NCBI GenBank assembly: GCA_030674185.1
Contig: JAPXFY010000026.1
Location: forward strand, 51,364,746-51,428,745
From: Monoplex corrugatus
Taxonomy: Eukaryota > Mollusca > Gastropoda > Littorinimorpha > Ranellidae
DNA: 64,000 nt
Direction: 5' to 3'
Shown here in pieces: positions 1-12,055 of the stretch. The notes under the pieces were generated by a model. The model saw nothing but the letters and a program-made list of their open reading frames with translations. It did not search any database and had not been told where the DNA came from. Position 1 is the first letter of the stretch, and each line of letters begins with the position of its first letter. Position numbers and translations under genes: made by a program.

Positions 1-90
1 TATGTAGATGAACAAGACCTAGGAATTTTCACCTTTGAAGTGCCGCAGCCTTGTTACGTTTTGTTTGATCTCCACGCCTGCTGGAAAAAG
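1..90 (+). CDS. candidate 3' end of a coding exon
   Basis: Frame 1 is open from the window edge to base 90 and ends at a good donor, AAAAAG then GTATGG at 91. The reading includes DLGIFTFEVPQPCYVLFDLH, which has the composition of ordinary protein. The exon ends in phase 0. The plus-strand terminal exon at 12056 needs one base carried in, so at least one more exon would lie between them if they belong to one gene. I do not recognise the protein. An open frame of 30 codons can occur by chance. Confidence 0.35.
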
Positions 91-215
91 GTATGGATTT
101 GTTTGTTTGATGATGAGTAAAATGTCACAGTATTTAGTTTCAGCTTATTGTCTGGAGTGTTCGTTGGAATAAGCTACACTTTTTTTTCAGAATAGATAGG
201 TAATCTAAAACATCA

Positions 216-416
216 TTAACCCTTTGACTCCCACACCTTGTCCACCAGCATCCTGTATTGTCAACCATGTTAGCAGAGCAAAAACTTAACTTTTGACTCC
301 CTCACCCTATCCACCAGCTTCCTGCACTTAACCCTTTGACTTCCTCACCTATCCACCAGCTTCCAGAGGGTTAAGTTTTGCAGTTGGTGGATAAGGTGCG
401 TGAATCAGTGGGTTAA
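216..416. mobile_element. TTAA-flanked hairpin MITE, copy 1
   Basis: Begins TTAACCCTTTGACTCCC and ends with a reversed, diverged version before TTAA. Internal blocks 'ccaccagcttcctg' occur in both orientations. It shares ends and internal blocks with elements at 17072 and 62005. TTAA target and CCC ends are typical of piggyBac-like non-autonomous elements; the superfamily is inference. Confidence 0.7.
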
Positions 417-880
417 CCCTTTGAACCCGGCTGGCCGATGTGGCGGCCAGCGCGATTAATACCTCTGTACCCGGCAGGCCGCAGGAGCGGCCTGACATAT
501 CCGGTTGACCTGGCCTGGTATGGTGCTGGCGTGCGGTATGCGACCTACCGGCACCTACTCTCCTCTGCCACATCCTGTTTATATTACCGAATTCCAGACA
601 CCCTATACTTTTTCCTGGCAAAGTTTTAAGCATTAGAAGGATTTATTCTGAGACCCCGGTTTTCGCTAGAATTTCTCTAAAAATACTCCGGGTTGAGGGT
701 ATCAGAGGTCTAGAAGTACTTAGGGCTGACAGGGGTAATAATACCTGAACAGATAAACAGACAGAGAGATGGATATACAGATATACAAATGGACAGATAA
801 ATAAATACAGATAGAGTGATTGTGTCAATATTCAGAAAGGTTACATATATAATTAGTGATTGGACATTAAGGTCTTTCAC
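413..880. other. unassigned stretch with two short perfect hairpins
   Basis: Starts with another TTAACCCTTTGAACCCGG sharing its TTAA with the element before it. Two perfect 8-bp stems follow: GCTGGCCG/CGGCCAGC near 429-450 and CAGGCCGC/GCGGCCTG near 476-495. No opposite TTAA end was found. Nothing coding is supported. Confidence 0.4.
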
Positions 881-884
881 TTGT

Positions 885-886
885 AT

Positions 887-980
<94 letters not shown>

Positions 981-1129
981 ACACACACACACACACACAT
1001 ACACACACACACACAGAGTCACACACACACACACAGTCACACACACACACACACAGTCACACCACACACACACACCGACTCACTGTCACACATACTCATA
1101 CACACACACATTCACACACACACACACAC

Positions 1130-1175
<46 letters not shown>

Positions 1176-1225
1176 CACACACACAGTCACACGCGTGCAC
1201 ATACGCACACATGCACGCGCAGCGC

Positions 1226-1308
<83 letters not shown>

Positions 1309-1347
1309 CACACACACACAGCAACACACACACACACACACAGTCAC

Positions 1348-1446
<99 letters not shown>

Positions 1447-1605
1447 CACACACACACACAGAGTCACACACACACACACACTCACTCACTGACTCACTGT
1501 CACACATATACACACATATTCACACACACACACACACAGTCACACGTGTGCACATACACACACATGCACGCGCACACGCACACGCACACACATGCACACA
1601 CAAAG
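885..1605. repeat. (CA)n microsatellite tract
   Basis: Over 700 bases of almost pure CA dinucleotides, broken by GAGTCA and CAGTCA interruptions and a few CGCGCA steps. The long open frames in both directions here are repeat translations, not proteins. Confidence 0.95.
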
Positions 1606-1744
1606 AGCATCATTATTCTGAACCAGTGACACAAAATCCTAATTGAGATGTTTTATTTTAATCCCTCTTTTTTTTTTTTAACAAATTTGATTTCCTATCA
1701 ACTTGGAGGGATGCATGTCCTACATTTGGCTTAACTCACTCCCT

Positions 1745-2690
1745 ACTAGGCGATTTGGAATTTAACATTCCTCTGTATACTGGGCGTTTGTATAGGTTTT
1801 TAAAAAAATCATTAAAAAATAACAGCTATACACATATTCTTTTAATTTTGACACATGATTATCATCATATTGAACAAGCATTTTACAAAGTTTCAAAGCT
1901 GTAACCTTTATGGTACTCTTTTTGTTGCCAGTTGTAAAACAAGGTATGTTTTCATGGTAATGAAAATGAGGGTGATCACAGAGCATATAAGGGAAGTTCT
2001 CACTGTTCTTGAAAAGAGGACTGTTTTTCACATAAATCACATTGGAAATACCAGTAGAGAAATACCAGTAGAGAGTAAACAATAACTAATTGAGAGTTTC
2101 TACTCTCTACAAATAAACTAAAATCAATAACTTACTACTGATATCTTGTCGATTTGTCATTTCACATTCTCCTGTATACAGGCAGTTTGTACAGGTGTTT
2201 AAAAAAATCATAAAAAAATAATGAGGAAACACACACTCTTGAAATTTCCACACATGATTATTGTTTGATTGAATAAGCATATTACAGAGTTTCAAAGTTG
2301 TAACTTTTATAGTTCTCTTTTTGTAGGTGGTGATGAGAGAAAATATGTTTTTGTGACAACAAAATTGAGGGTGGCTGCAATTGGATAGTGGTAAAGTTCA
2401 CACTGCTCCTGAAAAGTGGACAGTTTTCCACGTAAATCACATTGAAAATCCCAGTAGAGAGTGAACAATGGCTACCTGAGATTTCTACTTTATACAATTC
2501 AGCTAAAGTCAGCAAAATGCTGCTGACTACTTGGCGATTTGTAGTCGGCTTCAGCATACCAAGTGCTTGAATGGAATTTGAAAATTCATGAAAAATATTA
2601 ACAAAGCACACATTCTTGAAACAGTAACATATGATTATTGTTTGACTAAATAAGCACAGCACAAGGTTTCAAAACTATAACCTCAACACA
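1745..2690. repeat. diverged tandem repeat, unit about 385 bp, 2.4 copies
   Basis: Blocks at 1745-2130, 2131-2520 and 2521-2690 share long stretches. Each carries a 'gatttg..cat' start, a 'cacacatgattattg'-like core, 'gtttcaaag.tgtaac' and 'cacattg.aaat.ccagtagagag'. Similarity is clear but diverged. No coding frame is conserved between copies. Confidence 0.75.
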
Positions 2691-2781
2691 CAGACACACA
2701 CCCCCAGACACACAGACACACACCCAGGCACACAGACACCCACATCCATACACACACCATACAAACACATTCATACATACA

Positions 2782-2874
<93 letters not shown>

Positions 2875-2950
2875 ATAAACAGAGTGCACACACACAGTAC
2901 AAACATCCACACACAGTACAAACATCCACATGCACATAAAAGTGCAGATG

Positions 2951-3009
<59 letters not shown>

Positions 3010-3025
3010 CACACACTTATCCACA

Positions 3026-3059
<34 letters not shown>

Positions 3060-3077
3060 CACACACTTATCCACATC

Positions 3078-3108
<31 letters not shown>

Positions 3109-3146
3109 TACACACACACTCACATACACCACACACACACACACAC

Positions 3147-3212
<66 letters not shown>
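2691..3212. repeat. (CA)n microsatellite tract
   Basis: CA-rich tract with two direct copies of a block reading 'cacacttatccacatcacac' near 3012 and 3064. No gene. Confidence 0.95.
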
Positions 3213-3217
<5 letters not shown>

Positions 3218-4114
3218 TGCATTTCATTCACTGCTGTTCCATTTTCAAACTATTTTGCTAGTTCCCCTTATGCCTGAAGGCTTTGATCACTAAATCTCTT
3301 TGTTTCATCAACCATGTGCTTCATAATCAGGTCACTGAATATTTGGTCAAAAAATGAATGGGGGTGTGGTCTGTAATGCCATACAAGTTTAGCCTATGTG
3401 TTTTGCTGTCTGTCTATGGAGGAATAACTGAAAGGAAAACACACACACACATAAAATCTTCAAGCAGACATTCATCACGAAACAACAAAACCAACCTCTG
3501 TCAGATCAGCTAGTGGGCTATTTGCATAAGTGCTGCGCTACGAAGGCCACGGCTACACACTGTGTCACTCACCACACCCACCCCTCTCTTCCTTTCACCT
3601 TCTCTGTCAGACACATTTTTATCAATTCTATCCCTTTTGATGGGCTAAAACCACTTTCTTCATACTGTTCTGCATCTTCAGAGTCAGACCCCTTGGTAAG
3701 AATGACTTTTTTGCCCGACATAAAATGCAAACACATCTTGTTTGACCGCTGTGAGCGCAACTTGTTTGCAGCTGAGACGCCATTGCTCTCTCGTGGTAAA
3801 CAGGAAAGGAGTCAGCACAAAGATAGCTCTGTGGCTGACCGGTCATAGGTCACTCGCCACGTGCAGTGGTCAAATGTTACTCTGTGGTAATGAGGCTTTA
3901 GCATGACCCACTTCAATTTCCACTACACAGCACTCTGTCACCAGTGGAAATTTTTGAATGTCAGATCCGTATATCAGGCCCTTAGTAAGGAAGCACTTCG
4001 CCGAGCCTGTCCGCATATCAGGCTGTTAGTAAGGAGTGATGTTTTCATTGTGTGAAATGTAATATTGATCTATCACTGTGTAAATTGCAACAAGTTTGCT
4101 TTTGACATGGAGTG
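3213..4114. other. no gene recognised
   Basis: About 900 bases of mixed composition. I see short open frames without family resemblance and no clear repeat ends. Confidence 0.4.
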
Positions 4115-4521
4115 TTTCGTCATCATCATGTGCCCTGCTGCATGGCTTTGGTGATCATGGCACTCCATACGAATCTATCCCTTCTCGCTGTTAATACATC
4201 TCCCACCCTCTCTGTCCTCAGCCACCCTGCAAGTCCATCCAATATTTTCTCCCTGGGTCTACCTGGTGTTCTCTTTCCCTCCAGCTTTCCTGTTGTGACC
4301 AGGTGCTCTGATTTCTCTTTCCTCATAAAATGCCCTATAAATGTTGCTTGTAATTTCCTAATCTTCTTTATTATTGACCTTCTTGCTTCTACCGCCATCA
4401 AGATTGTCTCATTTGTTTTGTTTTTTCTGTCCATGGAACTCTCATAATTCTTCTTAGAAACCACATTTCACGCAAAGTCAGAACAAAATTGAGGCAACTG
4501 AAATGTGGTTTCTAAAATGGA
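4115..4521 (-). mobile_element. RTE-like LINE 3' fragment with inverted 5' end
   Basis: The minus strand encodes the C-terminal end of a LINE polyprotein, with GHFMRK, GKLEGKRTPGRPRE and QQGT just before an ATG/GAT-type tail. It matches copies at 28880, 44224, 53615 and 59311. At 4456-4470 the coding ends in AGAAACCACATTTCA, and its exact reverse complement lies at 4499-4513. The plus strand of 4476-4521 encodes the same protein region (NKIEA.EMWFL) in the other orientation. This is the pattern of a 5' inversion during target-primed insertion. The copy is dead. Confidence 0.8.
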
Positions 4522-4818
4522 GTTTTTGGGTTATAGAAATGAAATTATAAGTAGAAGTGGTAGTAGTAGTAATAATAGTAGTAATAATAATATAAATGTA
4601 TTATGTTTGTCAGCAGGGGTGCAGATCACGTAGAGATGGGGGTAAATCACGTAAGGAAGATGGAAATCACGTACAAAAATTATGTCAAAAGGGTATGAAC
4701 ACGTAAGACTTTGTCGTCTTGAGAGTATGGTCACGTAAGCATTTTTCCTCTGCCGGTCTCATCACGTAAAGGTTTTGAGCCGTGGGGGTATAGACCTATC
4801 GCTCCGTTCGCTCGCCTA

Positions 4819-4874
4819 GCCGCGGCGGGCAAGCTAACGACGCGACCGACATCGCTTAGCTTGCCCGCTGCGGC
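4819..4874. repeat. 19-bp hairpin inside the hAT-like element
   Basis: The left arm 4819-4837 and right arm 4856-4874 pair at 18 of 19 positions around an 18-base loop. The stem is very GC rich, unlike the surrounding sequence. Confidence 0.75.
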
Positions 4875-5189
4875 ACATGCAGCATTGGGGCCGGGCATTA
4901 CATTAGCGGTAAAAATAGTAACTAGGCTACGTCACACTTTTCTACAACTCTTTGCCTGGGCCAATGAAAATGCAGCGGAAACCGAAAAATCCTGTGTTGT
5001 CTGTGTTGTCTGTGTCAGTGTGGAAACTGGCATGTGTCACTGTAAAGAGTTGATCTTTATTCTAATTTAGTAGAAGGCCATGCTGCTTGCTTTTTTATAA
5101 TTTAATTTATTTAAACCATTAGGCCAAAAAATCACTTGGGAAAACAAAATACCGAGTCTTTGCATCGGTGGCTCATACCCCAGAAATTT

Positions 5190-7047
5190 TGGCAAAGGGT
5201 ATGTCTCACCTGTCTCACCTGTCGGCGTCACCGGGAACAGTGTTGGCCGCTGCACATGATGTCCTCACAAGTTGCCTCCAGCACTCTCGATCTTGGCTAA
5301 GTCTGACCACCTCCTGGAGTTTCTTGCCACTGATGTTTGTGATGTTTCTAGCAAGTGATGCAGGTGGCCGTCCTCTGTTTCTCTTTCCTTCCACTTTACC
5401 TTGGAGGACAGTGGACATCAAGTCTGTTCTCTCATTACGGATTGCGTGTCCAACATATTTCAGTTTCCTCCGTTGTATGAGTACTAGGAGCTTGCGTGTA
5501 GTACCCAACTCATTCAGTATGCTTTCATTTGAGCGCCTATCCGTCCATTTGACCCTCAGCAGTCTTCGGTAAAACCACAGCTCTGCTGCTTCCACTCGTC
5601 TTTCATCCTCTTTCTTCATTGTCCATGCCTCGCAGCCGTATAACATCACTGGCCAGACAAGACATTTTAAGAGTTTTATCTTAAGGTCTGCTGTTATGCT
5701 GTGGTCTTTCCAAATATTGTTCAATTGAACCATACTGTTCTTGGCCATTCCAATTCTCATCTTTATGTCTTTTGAGCATGTTCCATCGTGTGTCTTGACT
5801 GAACCTAAATATTTAAAGTCCTTGACATTTTCTAGAGGGACTTGGTTTAGCATGATCTGGTCCTGTCTAGTGTTATATTTGCCTGCAACATGCATAACCT
5901 TTGTCTTCTTTGAATTTAAGTCCAGCCCAGCTGCCTTTCCAACCGGTCTACCCTGTTCAGGATCCTCCTAGAGCCTGTAATGTTGTCTGCCAGTAATCCT
6001 GTGTCATCTGCGTAGCGTAAATTTGACAGGTTTCTACCACCAATATTTACTCCCATGTCTTCTATGTCTGCCTCTCTCATATGTTCAGTGTATATGCTGA
6101 AGAGATGTGGAGACAGGATGCAACCTTGCCTTACCCCTTTAGTGATGTTAAAAAATTTGCAGTTTTGATTATTCCATCTGATTGTTGCTTTTTGATCATT
6201 ATATAATGAAGCTATGAGGGAAACCAGATGTCTTGGAAAACCCATTTTGATCATGAAGTGGAAAAGACTTTGGTGAATCACGCTATCAAACGCTTTGCTG
6301 TAGTCAATGAAAACGATGAACATCTCTTGGTCTGTGTTTCTGATCTTTTCTATCAATATCTGGAGTACAAACAGCATATCTATTGTTCCCCTGTTTTTCC
6401 TATAGCCTGCCTGACAGTCGGATAGCTCTTCCTCTACTTTTGGCTTTAACCTGTTTAAAATTATTATCAGCAGTATTTTACTGGCATGACTGATCAGTGC
6501 AATTGTTCTATAATTGTTGCAGTCTTTGACATTTCCACTCTTATGTAACATGACAAATTCTTGGAGCTTCCAGTCTGTAGGCCATTGACAAGTCTTCCAT
6601 ATCTTGCAGCATAAGTGATGCATTACTTTGAGTCCACCATCACCTGAGTGTTTCAACAACTCTCCAGGAATATTGTCAAGACCAGGAGACTTTCTGCATT
6701 TTAGATCTTTAATGGCAGATTCAACTTCGCTGAGCAGAGGTTCAGGTTCCATATCTCCAGGGGTCAATTCCAAATTTGGCTCTAAATTATTTTCATGGCT
6801 GTCAGGCTTGCCAAAAAGTGATGTGCCATATTCGTTCCACCTATCCAAGACATCATCTGGTTCAGTCAGAGTGTGACCATCCTTGTTGTTGATGCATTGG
6901 TTTGTTGCTTTGAAATTTGTTTTTTTCACTTTTTTTATTTGTTTGAAGAGCTCCCTCGACTTCCTGTTTTCGTTGTGTTCATTGATTTTACTGCATTCTT
7001 GTGCCAGCCAATTTGCTTTGTCTCTTCTGACTTTACTTTTTATTTCC
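5190..7047 (-). mobile_element. LINE reverse transcriptase, 5'-truncated
   Basis: The minus strand encodes most of a non-LTR reverse transcriptase. The frame is open from about 7045 through KSPGLDNIPGELL, NYRTIALISHASK, FIDYSKAFDSV, GVRQGCILSPHLF and the catalytic box LRYADDTGLL. It then shifts frame at about 5930 and continues to 5215 with YKYLGS-like, MLYGCEAWT and GKVEGKRNRGRP blocks. The 'LLYGCEAWT...GRP' C-terminus is shared with RTE-like LINEs. The endonuclease is absent, so the copy is 5' truncated. One frameshift and no cysteine or active-site loss mark it as a recent pseudogene. It is a different family from the 44224 copy. Confidence 0.85.
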
Positions 7048-7334
7048 CTTTTCAGTAAAGGGTATGAAAACCCCCTAAAAAAATTATTGGGGGTATGAAA
7101 ACCCTCAAGTTTTTTTAGTGGGGGTATGAAAACCCTTGACTTTTAGAAGGATCTGCACCACTGGTCAGTGAAGATTTTTTGGGCTGTTTATAGGTTGATT
7201 TACCAAAGTTGTGTCACAGGATCCTTCCCATAAAGTTAAAGATGAGATTTTTCCAGAACCCTGAGGTTGTACAGAGTGAGGTAGTAGAGACCTCTTCTCT
7301 CAGCATTATGAGGATGGTGCTTATCTCCTCTCTG

Positions 7335-7860
7335 TGGCTACCTCCGTGGGGATGCCAGGGGCACTTTCAGTTTCATCTTCTGGAAATTCTGTGCTAGAAA
7401 TTTCCTCTTTTCTGTCACTCTGTCTCTTTCTTCCTCCTTTGGTTTCTGTCATTTCTTCCTTTCATTTTCTGCCTTGCTGGTCCATTCACCTGTATGTGTT
7501 CAATCATGTTTTACATACTTTCACTTAGAATTGATAATTTAGTAACGCATTATGTGCATTTTTGGCTCTATGGAGATGAGATATGCAGAAGCAATTTTAG
7601 GTATTTATGTGCATTTTTATATATGTTTTAGTGTCCTTCATTATGTTGAAATTTGTATTCAGGTGTTTTTTTTTAAATCCCCTGTACGATAAATTGGATG
7701 AAGCGGTCAACGCCAGAGGCATTTCCTTAGATTATGTGCAAGAATGCATTAGTATGTTTAGTCAATTTTCTTTTCCTTTTTTTTTTCCGTTTGAAGTATT
7801 GTGTATGGTTTGAAATGGTTATAACCCTGATATGGCTTTGCGCAGTCGGCTGGGCTTTAA
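7335..7860 (+). mobile_element. SINE family A, copy 1
   Basis: About 520 bp. The 5' end reads GGGGATGCCAGGGGC. The body has 'ttctggaaattctgtgctag' and 'ggtccattcacctgtatgtg'. The 3' end reads ATATGGCTTTGCGCAGTCGG then CTGGGCTTTAAA. Thirteen copies of this family occur in the window with shared ends. No clear tRNA A and B boxes were found. Confidence 0.85.
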
Positions 7861-8589
7861 ATGAAGATAGCAAATAACCTCTCCTTGGCTGCTTTATCTT
7901 CCCTAACATTGATGAAAGTCAGACAGTGATAGGTGGATAGACTGCAGGTTAAACACACAGAAAGCTTGAATGCCATTTGAAACCTTGCAGACTTGTGCAG
8001 TTGGATTGAATTGATTTCGCTTTTGCCTGTGTGAAATGCAAGTGGCGTTCCCTGTAGATAGCATGTTGTCATAGTTATGTGTCACACATTGTGTTGTTGT
8101 TTGTTGTTGTTATTTGTGTTCATTTGTCAGGTGATTGATACAGTTTATGTTTCTTTTTTGGTTTTTGGTTTTTTTGACTAGTATCACAATTACCTGTTTC
8201 AGTTTTCTTCTCATGATTTGTTTTGTTTTGTTGTTTTTTTTTGTTGTTGTTTTTTTGCAATATGTTTTTATACAGCATTGGTGTGCATGTCTGTCTGTCT
8301 TTGTATTTCATTAAATTTAATTAAATTATGTACTGACATAGCAACTCTCCCATTTCCTAGTTTGTTGTGTTTTGTTTGTTTTGTTACCATATAAATGCAG
8401 CTATTGTGGTCAGTTTTGGCAACACAAATGGAATTATTATTATTATCTATCAAAATGGATTTTCCCAGAGAAATTTGCTAGGAACAGTTCTTTCATTGCC
8501 ATGGTATCTTTAACATGCAATAAGTACATGTTGCACACAGGACATCGGTTTATTGTCTCATCTGAAGACTGGCATCCAGACTATGACTC
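7861..8589. other. no gene recognised
   Basis: AT- and GT-rich spacer with poly-T and (GTT) stretches between two SINE copies. No supported gene. Confidence 0.4.
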
Positions 8590-9075
8590 ACCCCCTGGGG
8601 ATGCCAGGGGCTCATTCAGTATAAATAGTATCCCCACTTTCTGGAAATTCTGTGCTAGAAATTTCCTCTTTTCTGTCACTCTCTTTGTTTCTGCCTTGTT
8701 CCTTTGCTTTCTGTCATTTCTTCCTAATCATTTTCTGCCTTGCTCACCCATTCACCTGTATATGTTCGATAAAGTCTTACATATGTTTTCTTAGGATTGA
8801 TAATTGGGTACATGTATTAAGTGCATTTTTGATTCTAAGGAGGTGAGATATGCAGAAGAAATTTAAGGTAATTTATGCCATTTTTATGTTTGTTCTGGTG
8901 TCCTTAGGTATGCTTAAATTTGTATTGGGTGTATTTTTTATGTCCCATGTGCGATAAATTGGATGGAGTGGTCAACACCAGGGACATGTTCTTAGATTAT
9001 GTATGCAAATGCATTGATATACATGTGTACTTAATTTTCTTTTCTTTTCTTTTGACTGCGCTTTAAACAACAATA
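8590..9075 (+). mobile_element. SINE family A, copy 2
   Basis: Full 5' end (GGGGATGCCAGGGGCTC, then 'agtataaatagtatccccac'). The 3' part lacks the 'tgatatggctc' block but ends in the short tail 'ctttaaacaacaataaaag'. Confidence 0.85.
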
Positions 9076-10504
9076 AAAGAATACATGACTTAAGGTCTAG
9101 TGTAGAGAGGGTGTGGAGGAAAAAATCATGCCTGTTCTGCAGGTTTCTTTTATCTTAGGCACATGATGCTTTAATCTTTAGGCCATGCCCCATTGATTTG
9201 ATGGAGAGTACTTTATCTCTACACCAACCAGTTGGTCACAAATGTGTAAGATTGATTAATTTTGACCCATAGCATTGGACTAGTTTGACGCAAAATTTGG
9301 CTCACATTGACCCAAATGTAAAAATATGTTGACAATAATTTCAGAGCTGTTTATGATCAGATCTCCATCAAATTTGGAACATTATATGCAGACGTTAATA
9401 CAAAATGAACTGATGTTTGATATTATGTGCAGGTGTGAACATAAAATGAGTTGATCTTTACCAAAGTTGGTTGCTTGTAGAGTTGTCTACATTTTGAACT
9501 CTCTCAGGGTCTTCATTGGGATGAATGCTGGCTGTGTTTTCTTTGTCTCTTGTGCAAGTGGAGATCACGAGATGTGAGAACTTGTCTGTAGATTGCAGGA
9601 AACTCCAGTCCAGTGTCTCTGTACTATGGTGGTTGATCCTTCTCAATCTCCAATGTTTCTTTAATTTTTTATCTTGTATCGTGGCTTTTGAGGACTAGAA
9701 TTTTTTATCTTTCCATGAAAATTAGTGTCCTATTTCTGTGCAGTGTTTTCCCACTGCTGTTAATGTCTATGTTTTCATGCTACTTGACTTTAGTGACTTG
9801 CCTTCTGGCAGTCTGTCCCATGTTGTTTTCACTGCCGCAGTCATCACAGGTCATGTAGTCTGTAAGGGGTTTACTTGCTTAAATCTGAGTCATTCACTTG
9901 TGTGCTTGTGTGTGTGTGTGTATGTGTACATTTTGTTGTTGTTGTCTGATCTGTGGTGGATTCTGAATGTGTCTTTGTGTGAGTTTTGGTATTAGTGTTG
10001 TATGATGGTGAGAGAGCACTGGGAACTGTAGAGAATTGACCTGGGATGTTGGATTTGAACTCAGAGCTGTTTAGAACCATGACCTCCCACTCACAGGCCA
10101 GAACATTTGCTCTGGAAGAGGCTTTATGGAGAGGTGGACACCGTTTATTGACATCTCTGCTGAACAGTCTGTTGACTACCATAAACATGAATTCAAACAC
10201 TAATTCATTTTATGAAATATGTTGGTAGTCTGGTATTAGTTCAAATAAACCTTTTTTTATTTTTTAATTTACTTCCACATAAAAATGGATATGGCAGCAT
10301 GGATTGGTCATGTTTGTCAGTCTCCTGTTTGAAAAATGGAAGATTGTTTCACACTGAGCAGAGGGAGGTGTCAGTCTGTCTGCATGTGTGTATGTTAGCA
10401 AAATGTGTCAGTAAGATGTTCTCAGCTCTTTCAGGTTGGGGTCACAAATGCATAACTTTCAGTGGTGTCAAGGTCAAGGTCCCACAGATACAAGAAGTGC
10501 CAAA
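9076..10504. other. no gene recognised
   Basis: Unique-looking AT-rich sequence with a short (TG)n at about 9905-9925. Small open frames have no recognisable domains. Presumed intron of the plus-strand gene ending at 12204. Confidence 0.4.
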
Positions 10505-11985
10505 AATCAGATTTTTTTTTTAGGAAGATGGGTCAGTAGTGCTTTTTCAAGAACTTATGACTGTTGTAATTCTGTTTTCATTATTGTGAAATCAACCATT
10601 GTTCACATTTCTCATCAACTTTTTTTCATTTGGAATTGTTTCAAGGTTACATTGAACTTGGATTTTCTGGGGTTATTTTTTTTCATAGAAAGTTATGTTA
10701 GAATGGCTTGACCATCTTGTTCTTTTCTTTTTTCTTTTAGTTCAGCATGCATGTGTGGTGGCTGGGCAGGCGGGCTGCCCAAAAAGGGAGATGAAGGCTC
10801 AGAGTTGGGCAAGAGAGGGCTCTTCTATTCTCTTTTGGTCCAGTAACAGGGCTGGATCTGGTTGGTGCGCATTGTGTGGCTATGTCCCGGGGTATGTCAT
10901 CCCCCCACCGCCACCCCTTGCCATTCGGTTTGTAAACAAGATATCTGATGACTGGGTCCAAAAGGGACAGCCCCACTTTGCTTGATGAAATGTCTATTGA
11001 GTGGCATCAGGAGCTTTGGAGGTGATTGTAGAGAGTGGTGAGGCGTTGGTGCTCTGGTTCCCATCCGACACCCTTGGTTGTTTCTTGTCAACTTTGACTT
11101 GCCGCTTGGCCACTGACTTAATGGTATCAGGCCTGATGACCATAGGGAAAGACCTGCTGGTGGCTTGGAGGACATGTCAGACCAAGTTGAACAGCTAAAT
11201 GCGCTGTGTCCAGAGCATCATACCTGGCTACTTTTGCAGCCTATTGAACACCTCCTGTGGATGTAGTACATGTAAAGCAGCACTGGGAGCTTCCAATTGC
11301 TAACTGTCAAGACTATAGTAAGGGGAAAAGAGCTGGCAGCTATGCGAGCTGGCAGCTGGGTGGGTTATCCAAAAGAGAGATGAAGGCTCAGAGTAGGGCA
11401 AGAGAGGGCTCTTCCATTCTCTTTTGGTTGAGAGGCAGGGCTGGACCTGGTTGGCACTCATTGTGCGGCAATTCCTGGGGTTTATCATCTCTCCACCTTG
11501 CCATTCGGTTTGTAAACAATGTAACTGATGACTGGGTTCAAAACGGTCATGCAGCACATGCATAGTGCCCGCCCCTCCCCTCCCCATTTGCTTGATGAAA
11601 TGACTGTTGAGTGGTGTCAGGAGCTTGGGAGGTGATTGTCTGTAGAGTGGTGAAGCACTGGTGTTCTGGGTCCCGTCCAACACCTTGGTTGTTTCTTGTT
11701 AATGTTAGCTTGAAATCAGATTTTTTTTTGGCAAGTGTGTCAGTAGTACTTTTTCAAGAACTTCTGACAACATTGTAATTCTGTTTACATTGTTGTGAAG
11801 TCAGCCATTGTTCACATTTCACTCAACTTTTATTTGATTTGAAGTTCTTTCAAGAGTACAGTGACCTTGAGAAACAAAAAGTGGATTTTCTGTTGGTTTT
11901 TTCCCCCCCATAGAAAGTGGTGTTAGAACAGATAGGCTATCTTGTTCTTTTCTTTTCTTTTTTGTTTCAGTTCAGCATGTATGTG
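10505..11985 (+). repeat. duplicated blocks in order X-Y-Y-X
   Basis: Block X at 10505-10755 recurs at 11712-11985, sharing 'ctttttcaagaactt' and 'cttgttcttttctttt'. Block Y at 10775-11100 recurs at 11365-11705, sharing 'gagatgaaggctcagagt', 'agggctcttc.attctctttt' and 'cattcggtttgtaaacaa'. All copies have the same orientation. Identity is high but diverged. The second X ends just before the terminal exon at 12056. Confidence 0.7.
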
Positions 11986-12055
11986 TGTTTATGTGACTGT
12001 ATGCTTTCCTCAGCCACGTCTTCTTTCAGTAATTCTTGTGTTTGTTTAATTTCAG

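Larger units (their letters stand above)
4614..7163. mobile_element. hAT-like element, 2.55 kb, TIRs and 5-bp target duplication
   Basis: The left end CAGGGGTGCAGATC and the right end, read on the minus strand as CAGTGGTGCAGATC, match at 13 of 14 bases. Both are directly flanked by GTCAG (4609-4613 and 7164-7168), a 5-bp target duplication. CAGNGG ends are typical of hAT elements, and 5-bp duplications fit the hAT5 group; that placement is inference. No transposase is visible. The left subterminal part carries six (A/G)(T/A)CACGTA motifs. The right part carries three GGGTATGAAAACCC motifs. The interior is mostly an antisense LINE (5190-7047). Confidence 0.65.

Noticed and set aside
816..1646. 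Open frames of up to 276 codons, all His-Thr or Cys-Val
   Set aside because: Pure translation of the (CA)n tract; both strands give equal open frames.
8652..8846. Hydrophobic open frame repeated at 7334, 16448 and 23102
   Set aside because: It recurs because it lies in SINE family A; frames are not kept between copies.
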